Shown: positions 51,486-60,427 of the stretch, in pieces | Numbering within the stretch: position 1 is the first letter of the stretch | How the letters are laid out: the number at the start of each line of letters is the position of its first letter | NCBI GenBank assembly: GCA_018268355.1 | Contig: JAFDWR010000004.1 | Span: 434,404-498,403 of the forward strand | DNA: 64,000 nt | From: Armatimonadota bacterium | GTDB taxonomy: Bacteria; Armatimonadota; Fimbriimonadia; Fimbriimonadales; Fimbriimonadaceae | Direction of reading: 5' to 3' | Made by a program: the position numbers and the translations under genes | Notes under the pieces: model-generated | The model's database searches: none | Told to the model about the DNA's origin: nothing | What the model saw: the letters and a program-made list of their open reading frames with translations, nothing else

Positions 51486-52622
51486 ATGCAACTCCTTCCC
51501 ACTCTTTTGACCACTCTCATCGCTTTGCAGGGCCCCCCGGCCCCGGCGAAGAAGCCCCAGGCGCCTACCTGGCTCAAGCCGCTCATGGAGCAGGCCCTCA
51601 AGTCGGACGCGGCGAGCAAGGGGAATCGAAGCGAGGCTGATTTCGACATTTCCGCCACGTTTGCCTACTACGGCATGAAGTCGGAGGCGAAGGCTTGCCT
51701 CGACCACGCAAAGAAGCTCAACGGCGGCAGCGCGGGCGGCTGGAACTACTACCTTCCGCGGGAGCTCGGTCTGCTCGTCATGAATGAGCGGCCGGATTCG
51801 GTCATTCGCGCGATTCGGGGCACCTTCGGCGACGGACCCGAGGCGGAGAGCCCGCGGTCGGAGGCCTACTTTTGGGCCGGGATCTACTCGGGGATGAAGG
51901 GCGACGCTGAAGGCGTCGTCAGCATCGTTCGCGCTTCCGAAGGTAGCTCGATGCAGGTCAACACGATCATCTCGTCGAGCCTCCACCTGATGGATCGAAA
52001 CGACCGTTCGGGCGTGGTCAAGGCCTTAAATCTGATTCCAGCCAGTGGATTGGACCGGTTCACGACCTCGGACTTCTATCGGCTCGTGATTCGGTGCGGT
52101 CAAAAGGATGACGTCCTCGGCGCGATTGCATCGGAGACTGATCCGAAAGAGAAGCTCTCTCAGCAAAAGGCAATCGTTCACGCCCTCGCAAAGATGAGCC
52201 TGAAGAAGGAGCTCCTCGCGATCGTCGATGGCACGAAGGACAACGAGACCAAGGCGGAGGCCTACTATGCGCTCTCGTCGATCTCGCTCCGAATGAAGAA
52301 CCTCAAGGAAGCCAGCGCCTATATCGCGAAGGGGGACATCTTTGCCACCCTCGCCCCGAAGTCGCAGTCCTATCTAGACCGCGTTGCCCTGCGGGTCGAA
52401 GTGGAAGTGGACCAGGCCGCCGCGATGAAGCGGCTGAAGCGAATGCCGGACGACTATCAGATGCCGGCGGGGCTGGCGACGATTGCGGGTTGGCAGCTCA
52501 GCAAGGGCGACCTGAAGGGCGCACAGGCGACCCTCGCCGCTCGACCGAAGTTCTTGCCTCAGGCTGTGGCACTGATGTTCGTATCCCAGATGACCACGGG
52601 GTCACCGAAGCAGTCGGGCTAG
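51486..52622 (+). CDS. Secreted helical-repeat (TPR-like solenoid) protein
   Basis: A 378-residue protein with a signal peptide (MQLLPTLLTTLIALQ) and a Pro-rich linker (GPPAPAKKPQAP). A chain of paired helices follows: AYYGMKSEAKACLDHAKKL, YYALSSISLRMKNLKEASAYI and AGWQLSKGDLKGAQATLAA are TPR-like. No enzyme motif is visible. It is probably a periplasmic scaffold. The gene begins 7 bases after the dinB stop and converges with the propeller lipoprotein gene. Confidence 0.68.
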   Translation: MQLLPTLLTTLIALQGPPAPAKKPQAPTWLKPLMEQALKSDAASKGNRSEADFDISATFAYYGMKSEAKACLDHAKKLNGGSAGGWNYYLPRELGLLVMNERPDSVIRAIRGTFGDGPEAESPRSEAYFWAGIYSGMKGDAEGVVSIVRASEGSSMQVNTIISSSLHLMDRNDRSGVVKALNLIPASGLDRFTTSDFYRLVIRCGQKDDVLGAIASETDPKEKLSQQKAIVHALAKMSLKKELLAIVDGTKDNETKAEAYYALSSISLRMKNLKEASAYIAKGDIFATLAPKSQSYLDRVALRVEVEVDQAAAMKRLKRMPDDYQMPAGLATIAGWQLSKGDLKGAQATLAARPKFLPQAVALMFVSQMTTGSPKQSG

Positions 52623-52623
52623 C

Positions 52624-53706
52624 CTAGTTCGCGACTCGGGGGCGGCTGACCGCCTGCGATTCCGTGGTGATCACGCTGGCCACTCCGGTGGCCAGCACCA
52701 CCTTCCAGACCTGAGTGACGCCTTGGTCGGTGCGGACGAAGTACACCTCGGTGCCATCCTTGCTCGCGACGGGCTCGTTATCGTTCACCGTGCCGGTGGT
52801 GACGGCGGAGATCGAGCCGCTTGGATACGGGATCTTGTAGATCAGGCCGTTGGGCGTGATGCCGCCGCCGTCGGTGACAAAGAAAATGGATTGGCCGTTC
52901 GAAGCCCAAGTCGGCGCGTAGTCGGGGTCAGGCGACGTCACGAGTGCGCTGGCATTCGTTCCGTTCGCGTTCATGACCCAGATGTCGTCGGACGTATCGC
53001 CCGCGACAAACGCGATCTTGGTGCCATCGGGGCTCCAGCGAGGCGACCGCGCTCCAAAGCTGAAGTTGGCAAAGGTGGTGAGCTGGACGACGTTGCTTCC
53101 GTCCGCGTTCATCACAAAAATCTGGTTGAGACCGCCGTCGCGTGAGCTAACAAAGGCGATCTTGGTTCCGTCGGGGCTGTAGTCGGGTTCCGTGTTATCG
53201 GCGTTCGACCCGCTCGTGAGGTTGGTGACGCCACTCGTCGTCGCGACATAGATGTCGGCGAAGAGGTCGAAGTGGACAAAGGCGATGCGTGAGCGGGCGG
53301 CGTCAACGGACGGCTGTTCGGCGGTCAGTCCACCGGTCGCGACCGCGGTTCGGCTGGTTCCGTCGCTGTTGATCGCAAAGAGGTTCGAGCTCAGCGGGTC
53401 GCCGACCACATAGACGAGCGGGGTGACGGTTCCGCCGTTGCCCGCGTTGTTGCCGGCATTGTTTCCGGCGTTATTGCCTGCGTTGTTGCCCGCATTGTTC
53501 CCGGCGTTATTGCCTGCGTTGTTTCCGGCGTTGTTGCCCGCGTTATTACCGGCGTTGTTTCCCGCGTTATTGCCCGCGTTGTTGCCTGCGTTCGCGTTCG
53601 AGCCGTTGTCGCCACCGCTCGACGAACCGCCGCCTCCACACCCGATCAGGATGAGAACCGCCAAGCAGAAAGCATGGATCCAGGACGCACGGCGCAGCAA
53701 ACGCAT
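52624..53706 (-). CDS. TolB-propeller lipoprotein with GNNA repeat tract
   Basis: A 360-residue protein from ATG 53706. A lipoprotein signal ends ILIGCGGGG. A Gly/Ser stretch and then about thirteen copies of the tetrapeptide GNNA (about residues 40-92) form a flexible stalk. The remainder is a TolB/PD40 propeller (SPDGTKIAFVSSRDGGLNQIF is one blade; others show WSPDGTKIAFVAG and WASNGQSIFFV). It is probably tethered to the outer membrane and displays the propeller. The function of the propeller is unknown. Confidence 0.82.
   Translation of the reverse strand: MRLLRRASWIHAFCLAVLILIGCGGGGSSSGGDNGSNANAGNNAGNNAGNNAGNNAGNNAGNNAGNNAGNNAGNNAGNNAGNNAGNNAGNGGTVTPLVYVVGDPLSSNLFAINSDGTSRTAVATGGLTAEQPSVDAARSRIAFVHFDLFADIYVATTSGVTNLTSGSNADNTEPDYSPDGTKIAFVSSRDGGLNQIFVMNADGSNVVQLTTFANFSFGARSPRWSPDGTKIAFVAGDTSDDIWVMNANGTNASALVTSPDPDYAPTWASNGQSIFFVTDGGGITPNGLIYKIPYPSGSISAVTTGTVNDNEPVASKDGTEVYFVRTDQGVTQVWKVVLATGVASVITTESQAVSRPRVAN
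53433..53592. repeat. 12-bp coding microsatellite (GNNA repeat)
   Basis: About thirteen imperfect copies of a 12-base unit (consensus GCCGGCGTTGTT on the plus strand) encode the GNNA stalk of the propeller lipoprotein on the minus strand. Third-base variation between units shows that it is not a fresh expansion. Confidence 0.85.
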
Positions 53707-53764
53707 AAGAAAAGTATCGGCACAACCCCATCCGAATCCCAGCGAAATGACGAGGATTGGTAAG

Positions 53765-56653
53765 ATGTCCCCGATGAGTGGACGGTATTTCAGCGTGGCG
53801 ATGTTCGCGGGACTCGTTGCAATTGCCTTTGCACAAGACGGTCGCATGACCAAGGACGAGGAACGGACGAAGTTTCATCCCGGAATCATTCGTGCGACCC
53901 CGGCAAGCGAGCGGATGGCGGGCTATCGACAACGGCTTCAACTCGAGGCGGCTTCGCCATTCGAAGGCATCAAGTGGCGACCGATTGGCCCGACCAACAA
54001 CAGCGGCCGTGTCATGGCGATCACCTCGCCCAAGGACAACCCGCAGGCGGTCTATGTCGCCTACGCGACGGGCGGCCTATACCGAACGGAAGACGATGGC
54101 ATCACGTGGACCTCGCTCTTTGATCGCGAGGCGGCTTTTGGCATCGGCGACGTGGCGGTCTCAAGGGACGGAAAGACGATTTGGGTCGGCAGCGGCGAGG
54201 CAAACTCGCAGCGCACGAGCTATGCGGGAATGGGGATGTTCAAGTCCACCGACTCCGGCAAGACTTGGACCCACATGGGCCTGGAGGGCACCCACCATAT
54301 CGGCAAGGTCGTCATCGACCCGAAGGATGAGAACACCGTCTGGGTCGCCTCGATGGGCGGCCTCTATTCCCAGGATCGCGACCGCGGCGTCTATAAGACC
54401 AACGACGGCGGCAAGACCTGGCGTCAGATGCTCTTTATCGACGAGTTCACCGGTTGCATCGACCTCGCGGTGAACCCGAAGAACCCGAAGGAGATCTATG
54501 CCGCGATGTGGGATCGCGACCGACGCGCCTGGAACTTCCGCGAGTCAGGCAAGGGCAGCGCGCTCTACAAGTCGAGCGATGGCGGGGCAACCTGGTCCAA
54601 GCTCGGCGGATTGCCCACCGGCAACGACGCCGGCCGCATCGGCATCGCGCTCTGCGACTCCAAGCCAAACACGGTCTATGCCTACTATGACAATCAAGGC
54701 GACGACCAGAGCTTTGAGCTCCAGGACGAGCGAAAGCCCACCGGCGAGATCACGCGCAACCGATTCCTGCTCCTCGACGAGACCTCGTTCCTTGCCGCTG
54801 ACCCGAAGGCGATGACCACCTTCCTCAAGGCGACGCTGCCGACTTCGGAGAACCCCGAAGAGGTCATCAAGGCGGTCAAGGATGGCAAGCTGAAGGTCGT
54901 CGACGTGAAGGCGAAAATTGAGAAGCGATTCCCGGATTACTTCCGCGGTGCGATGGTCGCAGACCAGATGTTCCGCACCGACGACGGTGGCAAGACCTGG
55001 CGCGAGACCGACACCGGTCGGCTTGGCTCGATGGGCGGCTACTACTGGGGACGTGCGTTCGTCAACCCGCGCGATCCCGAAGACGTGTATGTCTGCAACC
55101 TCCTCCTGCTGGGCAGCAAGGACGGCGGTCGAAGCTGGAAGCCGCGGGCTCGCGAGGCCCACGTGGACTACCACGCGGTCTACTTTGACCCCCGAAACGG
55201 CCAAATTTGGGTTGGAAATGACGGCGGTGCCTACATCGTGGGTCAGGACGACACCATCCGCCACCTGAACAACCTGCAAGTCGCTCAGACCACCACCCTG
55301 GCGGTTTCGACGGGTTCGTTCTACCGCGTCGCGGTGGGCATGCAGGACAACGGCACCCAGATCGGCTCGGGACGATCCTTCATCCTTCCGAACCAAGTCG
55401 TCACGTGGGACGAGATCGGCGGCGGCGACGGCAGTGCGGTTCAGATCGACCCCCGCAACAACGGCCAGATCTACGTCGCGTCACAGTTCGGCGCGTTTAG
55501 CGCCCTGAACGAGAAAACCGGTGAGCGCTACGGCCTGCGGCCGACCGCCCCTGCCGGTGCTCGCCTGCGCTGGAACTGGATTGCCCCGCTCATCATTTCG
55601 AACTTCCACAACGACATCATCTATGTCGGAAGCCAGTTCGTCCACCGCTCGTTCAACCAGGGCCGAACCTTCGAAGTCATTTCGCCCGATCTGACCAAGA
55701 ATCGACCCCAGGGCGACGTCCCGCACTCCACGATCAAGGACATCAGCGAGAGCCCGCTTCAGTTCGGCCTGATGATCGTCGGGACTGACGATGGCAACGT
55801 GTGGATGACGCCGGATGGCGGCGTCGAGTGGCGCGCGATCAACACGCCGGTGGACAAGTGGGTCTGCCGCGTCATCGCGAGCAAGTGGGACAAGAAGGTC
55901 ATGTATGTGGCCCAAACCGGCTACCGCGAGGACGACTTCAAGCCCTACCTGTGGCGCTCGGACGACCAAGGCAAGACGTGGAAGTCGATCGCCGGAAACT
56001 TGCCGATGGAGTCGATCAACGTCGTCCGTGAGGACCCGACGCGGGCCGATATCCTCTATGTCGGCACCGACATGGGCGTCTTTGTGACGTTCGATGGCGG
56101 CACGAACTGGGTTCCGCTCGCGGGCGGTTTGCCCCACCTTCCGGTCCACGACCTCCTGGTTCAGCCGACAGCGGGCGACCTCGTCATTGCGACGCACGCT
56201 CGCGGTGCATGGGTTATGCCGCTCAAGCAGGTCTATGGCCTCACGCCGGAGCTGAAGGCCACCGCTCTGAGGGTTCTGAACGTCGACGTGCCTCGCCGCG
56301 CGAACTGGGAATACCAGGCTCGACCGTCGTATGATGTCGAGGACACTAAGCCCCAGATCGCGGTCGACTTCTGGTCGCAAACCGCAGGTAAGGCGGTGAT
56401 TCGACTCAAGACCAAGGACGGTAAGGTCGTCGTTGAGAAGACGGTGGATGCCCACGTCGGTTACAACTCGATGAGCCTCGAGCTTCTACTCTCGCCGAGC
56501 AAGGTGGGACCGAAGGTGAAGGGTTCGAAGACCGATCCGCTCAAAGACCCTTATGAGGACCGCCGAGCGAAGTACGTGGCGGCGGGTTCGTACGTGCTGC
56601 AGCTTGAAGTTGGCACGACGAACGTGACCCAAGACGTCAGCCTCGCCAAGTAA
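53765..56653 (+). CDS. Large secreted BNR/sortilin-like propeller protein
   Basis: A 962-residue protein from ATG 53765, preceded by GAGG at a good distance; the frame is open further upstream across the other gene and should not be used. The signal segment is YFSVAMFAGLVAIAFAQ. Repeated BNR/VPS10-type blades follow, each with a DGGKTW-like motif (STDSGKTWTHMG, TNDGGKTWRQM, TDDGGKTWRETD, SDDQGKTWKSIAG). The family is annotated as glycosyl-hydrolase- or sortilin-related, but catalytic residues are not evident. A C-terminal beta-domain (about 820-960) may anchor or bind. Confidence 0.85.
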   Translation: MSPMSGRYFSVAMFAGLVAIAFAQDGRMTKDEERTKFHPGIIRATPASERMAGYRQRLQLEAASPFEGIKWRPIGPTNNSGRVMAITSPKDNPQAVYVAYATGGLYRTEDDGITWTSLFDREAAFGIGDVAVSRDGKTIWVGSGEANSQRTSYAGMGMFKSTDSGKTWTHMGLEGTHHIGKVVIDPKDENTVWVASMGGLYSQDRDRGVYKTNDGGKTWRQMLFIDEFTGCIDLAVNPKNPKEIYAAMWDRDRRAWNFRESGKGSALYKSSDGGATWSKLGGLPTGNDAGRIGIALCDSKPNTVYAYYDNQGDDQSFELQDERKPTGEITRNRFLLLDETSFLAADPKAMTTFLKATLPTSENPEEVIKAVKDGKLKVVDVKAKIEKRFPDYFRGAMVADQMFRTDDGGKTWRETDTGRLGSMGGYYWGRAFVNPRDPEDVYVCNLLLLGSKDGGRSWKPRAREAHVDYHAVYFDPRNGQIWVGNDGGAYIVGQDDTIRHLNNLQVAQTTTLAVSTGSFYRVAVGMQDNGTQIGSGRSFILPNQVVTWDEIGGGDGSAVQIDPRNNGQIYVASQFGAFSALNEKTGERYGLRPTAPAGARLRWNWIAPLIISNFHNDIIYVGSQFVHRSFNQGRTFEVISPDLTKNRPQGDVPHSTIKDISESPLQFGLMIVGTDDGNVWMTPDGGVEWRAINTPVDKWVCRVIASKWDKKVMYVAQTGYREDDFKPYLWRSDDQGKTWKSIAGNLPMESINVVREDPTRADILYVGTDMGVFVTFDGGTNWVPLAGGLPHLPVHDLLVQPTAGDLVIATHARGAWVMPLKQVYGLTPELKATALRVLNVDVPRRANWEYQARPSYDVEDTKPQIAVDFWSQTAGKAVIRLKTKDGKVVVEKTVDAHVGYNSMSLELLLSPSKVGPKVKGSKTDPLKDPYEDRRAKYVAAGSYVLQLEVGTTNVTQDVSLAK

Positions 56654-56665
56654 GAGAAAACAAAA

Positions 56666-56724
56666 AGAGAGAAGGCCGTCGATCCCCCAGGAGGAAACCA
56701 GGGAACGCAGCCTTCTCTCTTTCT
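56666..56724. terminator. Bidirectional terminator after the BNR protein gene
   Basis: An 11-bp stem (AGAGAGAAGGC 56666-56676 with 56710-56720), a 33-base loop and TTCTTT on the plus side. On the minus side the stem is followed by T-rich sequence from AAAACAAAA (56657-56665), suiting both convergent genes. Confidence 0.7.
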
Positions 56725-56732
56725 TTACGCCC

Positions 56733-57602
56733 TTAGTGGCCGACGATATCCTTCTTCGTGCCGATGATCGCGCCGAGGATTTCCTTCTGCTCGCGGGCGG
56801 GCACCTTGTACTTGTTGAGCACTTGGATGAGGAGCTTCGCGCTCGCGTCCCACTCCTTTTCGGTGATCATGAGGCCCTTGTGCGAGCTCGCCATGGATCG
56901 GCCCGAGTAGGTGAACGGTCCGCCTGCGGCGGCGCAGAGCTGCTCCGTGACGAGGTACTTCAGCCCGGCGGCAGAGACGTGGCCATCGGTGAGCGCCTTG
57001 ACGGTGCGGCTGTTGCTGAGGACGGTCTTGTCGGTGGCGAGGAGGTTGACGAAGTCGTTGACCACCATGCTGATTGGGGCGAATCCACCGAGCCGCGCGT
57101 AGAGCGAATCCTTGCTCATGAACGGTTCGGGCATGAGTTCAACTGGCTCGGCGTCCATGACCGACTTGGTGTGCCAGGCGAGGAATTCCTCTGCGGTGGC
57201 GTCGTCGATCTTCATGTCGCGGAGGATCTTGCGGTCGAGGTCGTCGCACATCTTCCACTCTTCGGGGCTGAGCATGAACCCCTTTTCGATGCGGGAGACG
57301 TCGAGGAGGCTGTACTTCTGAGGTCCGCCGATCTTGGAGCAGGTGAAGCCGATGCTGACGAACATTGCGGCGGGGGCGGGGAACATCTTCATTGCGCTCA
57401 TGAGGCGCGGGTTCATCTTAACCAGGTTCGACTTCATCATGGTCGAGAAGTGGCGGTCGAAGAAGTCGGCGATCTTGTGGATACCACCGAGTCGCTGGTA
57501 GAGGGTGGGCTTGCCCATCGGCATGGGATCGGTCTGGGCGGCGCCAAGGGACGCAAGGGCGATGCCTGCGAGGACGAGAGAAGCCAACAAGCTCTTTTTC
57601 AT
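56733..57602 (-). CDS. Secreted tandem truncated haemoglobin (two group-1 domains)
   Basis: A 289-residue protein from ATG 57602. The signal peptide is MKKSLLASLVLAGIALASLGAAQ. Two group-1 truncated globin domains follow, each opening LYxRLGG: domain 1 about 34-148 and domain 2 about 167-289. Domain 2 has GGPFTYSGRSMASSHKGL with the proximal haem ligand His241. At the same place domain 1 has GGPQKYSLLDVSRIEKGF with Glu106 instead, so it probably cannot bind haem normally. Export of a truncated haemoglobin and this doubled form are both uncommon. It may handle NO or oxygen in the periplasm. Confidence 0.85.
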   Translation of the reverse strand: MKKSLLASLVLAGIALASLGAAQTDPMPMGKPTLYQRLGGIHKIADFFDRHFSTMMKSNLVKMNPRLMSAMKMFPAPAAMFVSIGFTCSKIGGPQKYSLLDVSRIEKGFMLSPEEWKMCDDLDRKILRDMKIDDATAEEFLAWHTKSVMDAEPVELMPEPFMSKDSLYARLGGFAPISMVVNDFVNLLATDKTVLSNSRTVKALTDGHVSAAGLKYLVTEQLCAAAGGPFTYSGRSMASSHKGLMITEKEWDASAKLLIQVLNKYKVPAREQKEILGAIIGTKKDIVGH

Positions 57603-57679
57603 AACGGAGTTATTGAAGAGCGGGAATCTGAATGGATGATGAACGGTCGGCTTAACGGGCAATGAATTTATCATTTTTG

Positions 57680-58105
57680 GGGTTGGCCCGCCGGCCCTGG
57701 GCTGTCCCCGAGGTTTTGGCTTCGTTCAAGCGTGCTTTGGGGCAGAGCGTGCCCGCCGGCCCTGGGCCACGCCCCGCTTGGGACCCCGACGCTCCGCGTC
57801 GCCCAAGCTTCGCCCCGGCGGGATTCTCTCCACGTGGAGCTGGCCAGGGTTCCAACCGGTGAGCGGGTGGACTTCGCCCTGAACTCGGCAGATTCGCTGC
57901 CGAGAAACTCCCCCGCCCGGGGGCGGAGGAGCGAAGCGACGAGGGTGGGGCCCGGGCCGGGCGGGGGCATTGGCAGAACCAGGAGCCGCCTGCCCCATAG
58001 CACGCCATCGCGAAACCACCAACGTGGGGACAGCCTGCCCCATAGCACGCTTTGCCCTCATGACCAACACGGGGACAGCCCGGGCCGGGCGGGGGTCAAC
58101 TGCCC
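57680..58105. repeat. GC-rich intergenic repeat region (R3)
   Basis: A gene-free 426-base stretch packed with repeats. GCCCGCCGGCCCTGGGC occurs twice (near 57687 and 57750). CTGCCCCATAGCACGC occurs twice, with an inverted variant (near 57729, 57989 and 58030). GGGCCGGGCGGGGG occurs twice. The 33-bp hairpin shared with R2 is at 57776-57808, and GGAGCGAAGCGACGAGGG is near 57928. The words recur in R1, R2 and R4. No coding sequence is supported. Confidence 0.7.
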
Positions 58106-58118
58106 CAAGAGGCACCCA

Positions 58119-58802
58119 CTAAGCCTGCAACTTATAGCCAAACCCACGCAGGGTGTGGATCAGTTTGCCTGCCTGGTGCGCGTCCAGCTTCTGCCGTAGG
58201 CGATAGATCAACACCTCCAGCGAGTTGCTGCTGAACTCGATATCAAAGCCCCATACGTGCTCAAAGATCTGCTCCCGGCTGAGCGCGCGACCCGTATTCC
58301 GGGCAAGGTATTCGAGGATGCGAAACTCGGTGTCGGTGGTGACGATCGGATGGTCGTCCACCCGCGCCTCGCGCGCGATCAGGTCCAGCTGCAGCGGACC
58401 CACGGTGAGGACATCCTGTTCCGCCTGGTTCACCGCATACTCGGTGGACCGCCGCAACAGGGCACGGCATCGCGCCAAGAATTCGGGGGCCTCAAACGGC
58501 TTCGTCAGGTAGTCGTCCGCTCCCACCTCGAGCCCGACAACCTTGTCGATTGACGTACCCCGCGACGTGAGCATCAGGATCGGGAAGCGCCACTTGGTAC
58601 GAATCTTCCGGCACAGCGTCAGGCCGTCCTGATCAGGAAGCGAGAGGTCGAGGACCAGCAGATCGGGGGCTTCTTCATGGATTGACTGAATGCCGTCACC
58701 GCCGGAATGGGCCGTCCGGACCTGGAACCCGTGCGTGACAAGAAGCCGAGAGATCGACTCGGTCAGGAACTGGTCATCGTCGAGAAGGAGCACGCTGTTC
58801 AT
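58119..58802 (-). CDS. OmpR-family response regulator
   Basis: A 227-residue regulator. The receiver domain (1 to about 118) has LLDDDQFL, phospho-acceptor Asp in LLVLDLSLPDQDG and Lys in LTKPFEAPE. The winged-helix DNA-binding domain (about 130-227) has LTVGPLQLDLIAREARV, EFRILEYLARNTGRALSREQIFEHVWG and SLEVLIYRLRQKL. Partner of the kinase encoded just upstream, which overlaps it by 4 bases. It is the last gene of the ferritin-like/kinase/regulator operon. Confidence 0.95.
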   Translation of the reverse strand: MNSVLLLDDDQFLTESISRLLVTHGFQVRTAHSGGDGIQSIHEEAPDLLVLDLSLPDQDGLTLCRKIRTKWRFPILMLTSRGTSIDKVVGLEVGADDYLTKPFEAPEFLARCRALLRRSTEYAVNQAEQDVLTVGPLQLDLIAREARVDDHPIVTTDTEFRILEYLARNTGRALSREQIFEHVWGFDIEFSSNSLEVLIYRLRQKLDAHQAGKLIHTLRGFGYKLQA

Positions 58803-60427
58803 GGCAGAAGGGGGAGGCGAATCGTAAAGGTGGTGCCCTCGTTGGGGACGGAATCGACGCTGATTTGGCCGCCCGCCTCATCGACGATGCACTTGCAACT
58901 GTAGAGGCCGAGGCCAAAGCCACCGACCCGGTTCGAGGCAAACGGCTGGAAGAGGGCCGCGAGTTGGGGGGCGGTGAGGCCCTTTCCCGTATCGGTGACC
59001 GTCACGAGGGCCGCGTCGCCCTCGGCGGCGAGCCGGATCGTCAGCACGCCATGACGACCCATCGCCTGAATCGCGTTCATGAAGAGGTTGATGAACACGT
59101 GCTCGAAACGGTGCTCATCGCCGAGTACGGCAACCGGCTGATCTGGCCGGTCGAACCTGATTTCGATCCGACTCACGCGAAGGTGGCTGCTGAGGAGGTC
59201 GAGGACGCGGGCGGTGACTTCGCCGAGGTCGACCGGCGTTTGCGCAGTTTCCGCAGGGCGGGCGTAGCTCATCAAGCGGTGGGCGAGGACGGCGAATCGG
59301 TCCAGGTTCTGCTGCACGACGGGGATCGCTGAGGCGGGGTCGTCGGAGCGCATCTCGATCTCGAGGGCGATGGTGGCGAGGATGTTGCGGATGTCGTGGG
59401 CGATGGACGCGCTCAGGAGTCCGGTGACCGCGAGCTTCTCGCTCCGGATGAGGTCGCGCTGGACCTGGCGGAGCGATTCGTCGGCGTGGTGCAGGTCGCG
59501 GCGGAGGTCCTGGAGCTTGGACTCGCGGTCAAGTTCGTTGCTGATCTTCGAGGCGATCTGCTCCAGGAAGCTGAGGTCGTCGGGGCCAATCGGCTCATCG
59601 GAGCGAGCGTCGAGGATGCAGAGCGTGCCGATAAAGTGGCCGCTTGGCGTGCTGATCGGCACCCCGGCATAGCGGGTGAATCCCGCGCGCACCGGGAGCA
59701 GGTTGTCGTACTCCGGGTTCGTCGAGGCGTCCTGGATGGCGATCGGGCTCGCGGCACCGAGACAAAACTGGCAGTAAGAGTCGGAGAGGTCGTTGCCGGC
59801 CACGCCCTGCAGGATCTCGCTCGGCCCGCCCACCGCTCGGAACTCCATGAAGTCGCCGACGCGGACACTGAGGATGCTGAGCGAGCCATAGAACTCGCCG
59901 ACGATCTCGACGAGGCGTTGGTAGACCTCGCGCGGATCGACGCTCGCGACGCGGCTTGCCTCGATGAGTGAATCCTTCATCCGGCGCGCGCGGGCCTCGG
60001 CGGTGATGTCGAGGAAGGTCCAGAGGCGGCCAATCGGCGTCCCGTTTTCGTCCCGAACCGGCATCGTTGAGCGCCGAAGCGTTTGCTTCGGTTGGCTGAG
60101 CTCCAGCTCGTCGATTTGAATAGCTTCGGGATCGGAATAGACCACTTCGAGGTTTCTCATCCAGTGCTTCAGGTTGACAATTCGGCTGGCGACGGACTTT
60201 CGCACCGCGCGGACATCGTTGCGAACGACGGCGGACGGGTCGATGCCAAAGAGCCGTCCGAACTCGCCATTGCAGGCGAGGGCGACGTGGTCGAGGTCGG
60301 TGAGCAACATCCCGTAGTCGGTCGCGGTGAGAACCGCGCGGAGCATGCTGTCGAGCTCCGCACGGTTCGCGATCCGCACGACGAATCCGTCGTCGCGTAG
60401 GTCAGTTGCTTCGTCCATCCTCACCAT
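58799..60427 (-). CDS. Sensor histidine kinase with PAS and GAF domains
   Basis: A 542-residue soluble kinase with no membrane helices. An N-terminal PAS domain (about 15-140), a GAF domain (about 165-305; ISTPSGHFIGTLCILDARS) and a coiled coil precede the phospho-acceptor His in LLSASIAHDIRNILATIALE. The ATPase lobe has FINLFMNAIQAM (N box), DTGKGL (G1) and GGFGLGLYSCKCIVDEAGG (G2). The start ATG 60427 is fused as TAATG to the stop of the ferritin-like gene, which fixes the start by coupling. It signals to the response regulator next to it. Confidence 0.93.
   Translation of the reverse strand: MVRMDEATDLRDDGFVVRIANRAELDSMLRAVLTATDYGMLLTDLDHVALACNGEFGRLFGIDPSAVVRNDVRAVRKSVASRIVNLKHWMRNLEVVYSDPEAIQIDELELSQPKQTLRRSTMPVRDENGTPIGRLWTFLDITAEARARRMKDSLIEASRVASVDPREVYQRLVEIVGEFYGSLSILSVRVGDFMEFRAVGGPSEILQGVAGNDLSDSYCQFCLGAASPIAIQDASTNPEYDNLLPVRAGFTRYAGVPISTPSGHFIGTLCILDARSDEPIGPDDLSFLEQIASKISNELDRESKLQDLRRDLHHADESLRQVQRDLIRSEKLAVTGLLSASIAHDIRNILATIALEIEMRSDDPASAIPVVQQNLDRFAVLAHRLMSYARPAETAQTPVDLGEVTARVLDLLSSHLRVSRIEIRFDRPDQPVAVLGDEHRFEHVFINLFMNAIQAMGRHGVLTIRLAAEGDAALVTVTDTGKGLTAPQLAALFQPFASNRVGGFGLGLYSCKCIVDEAGGQISVDSVPNEGTTFTIRLPLLP

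Noticed and set aside
53433-53592. CRISPR-like array
   Set aside because: The 12-bp units are contiguous, lack spacers and lie in frame in a lipoprotein gene.
53423-53764. Upstream extension of the BNR protein (poly Leu-Pro-Ala-Leu repeat)
   Set aside because: This is the antisense of the GNNA repeat in the convergent lipoprotein gene. A signal peptide and ribosome-binding site place the true start at 53765.
57726-58115. Overlapping minus- and plus-strand frames in the R3 gap
   Set aside because: Pro/Arg/Gly low-complexity translations caused by GC-rich repeats. No start signals or conserved pattern.
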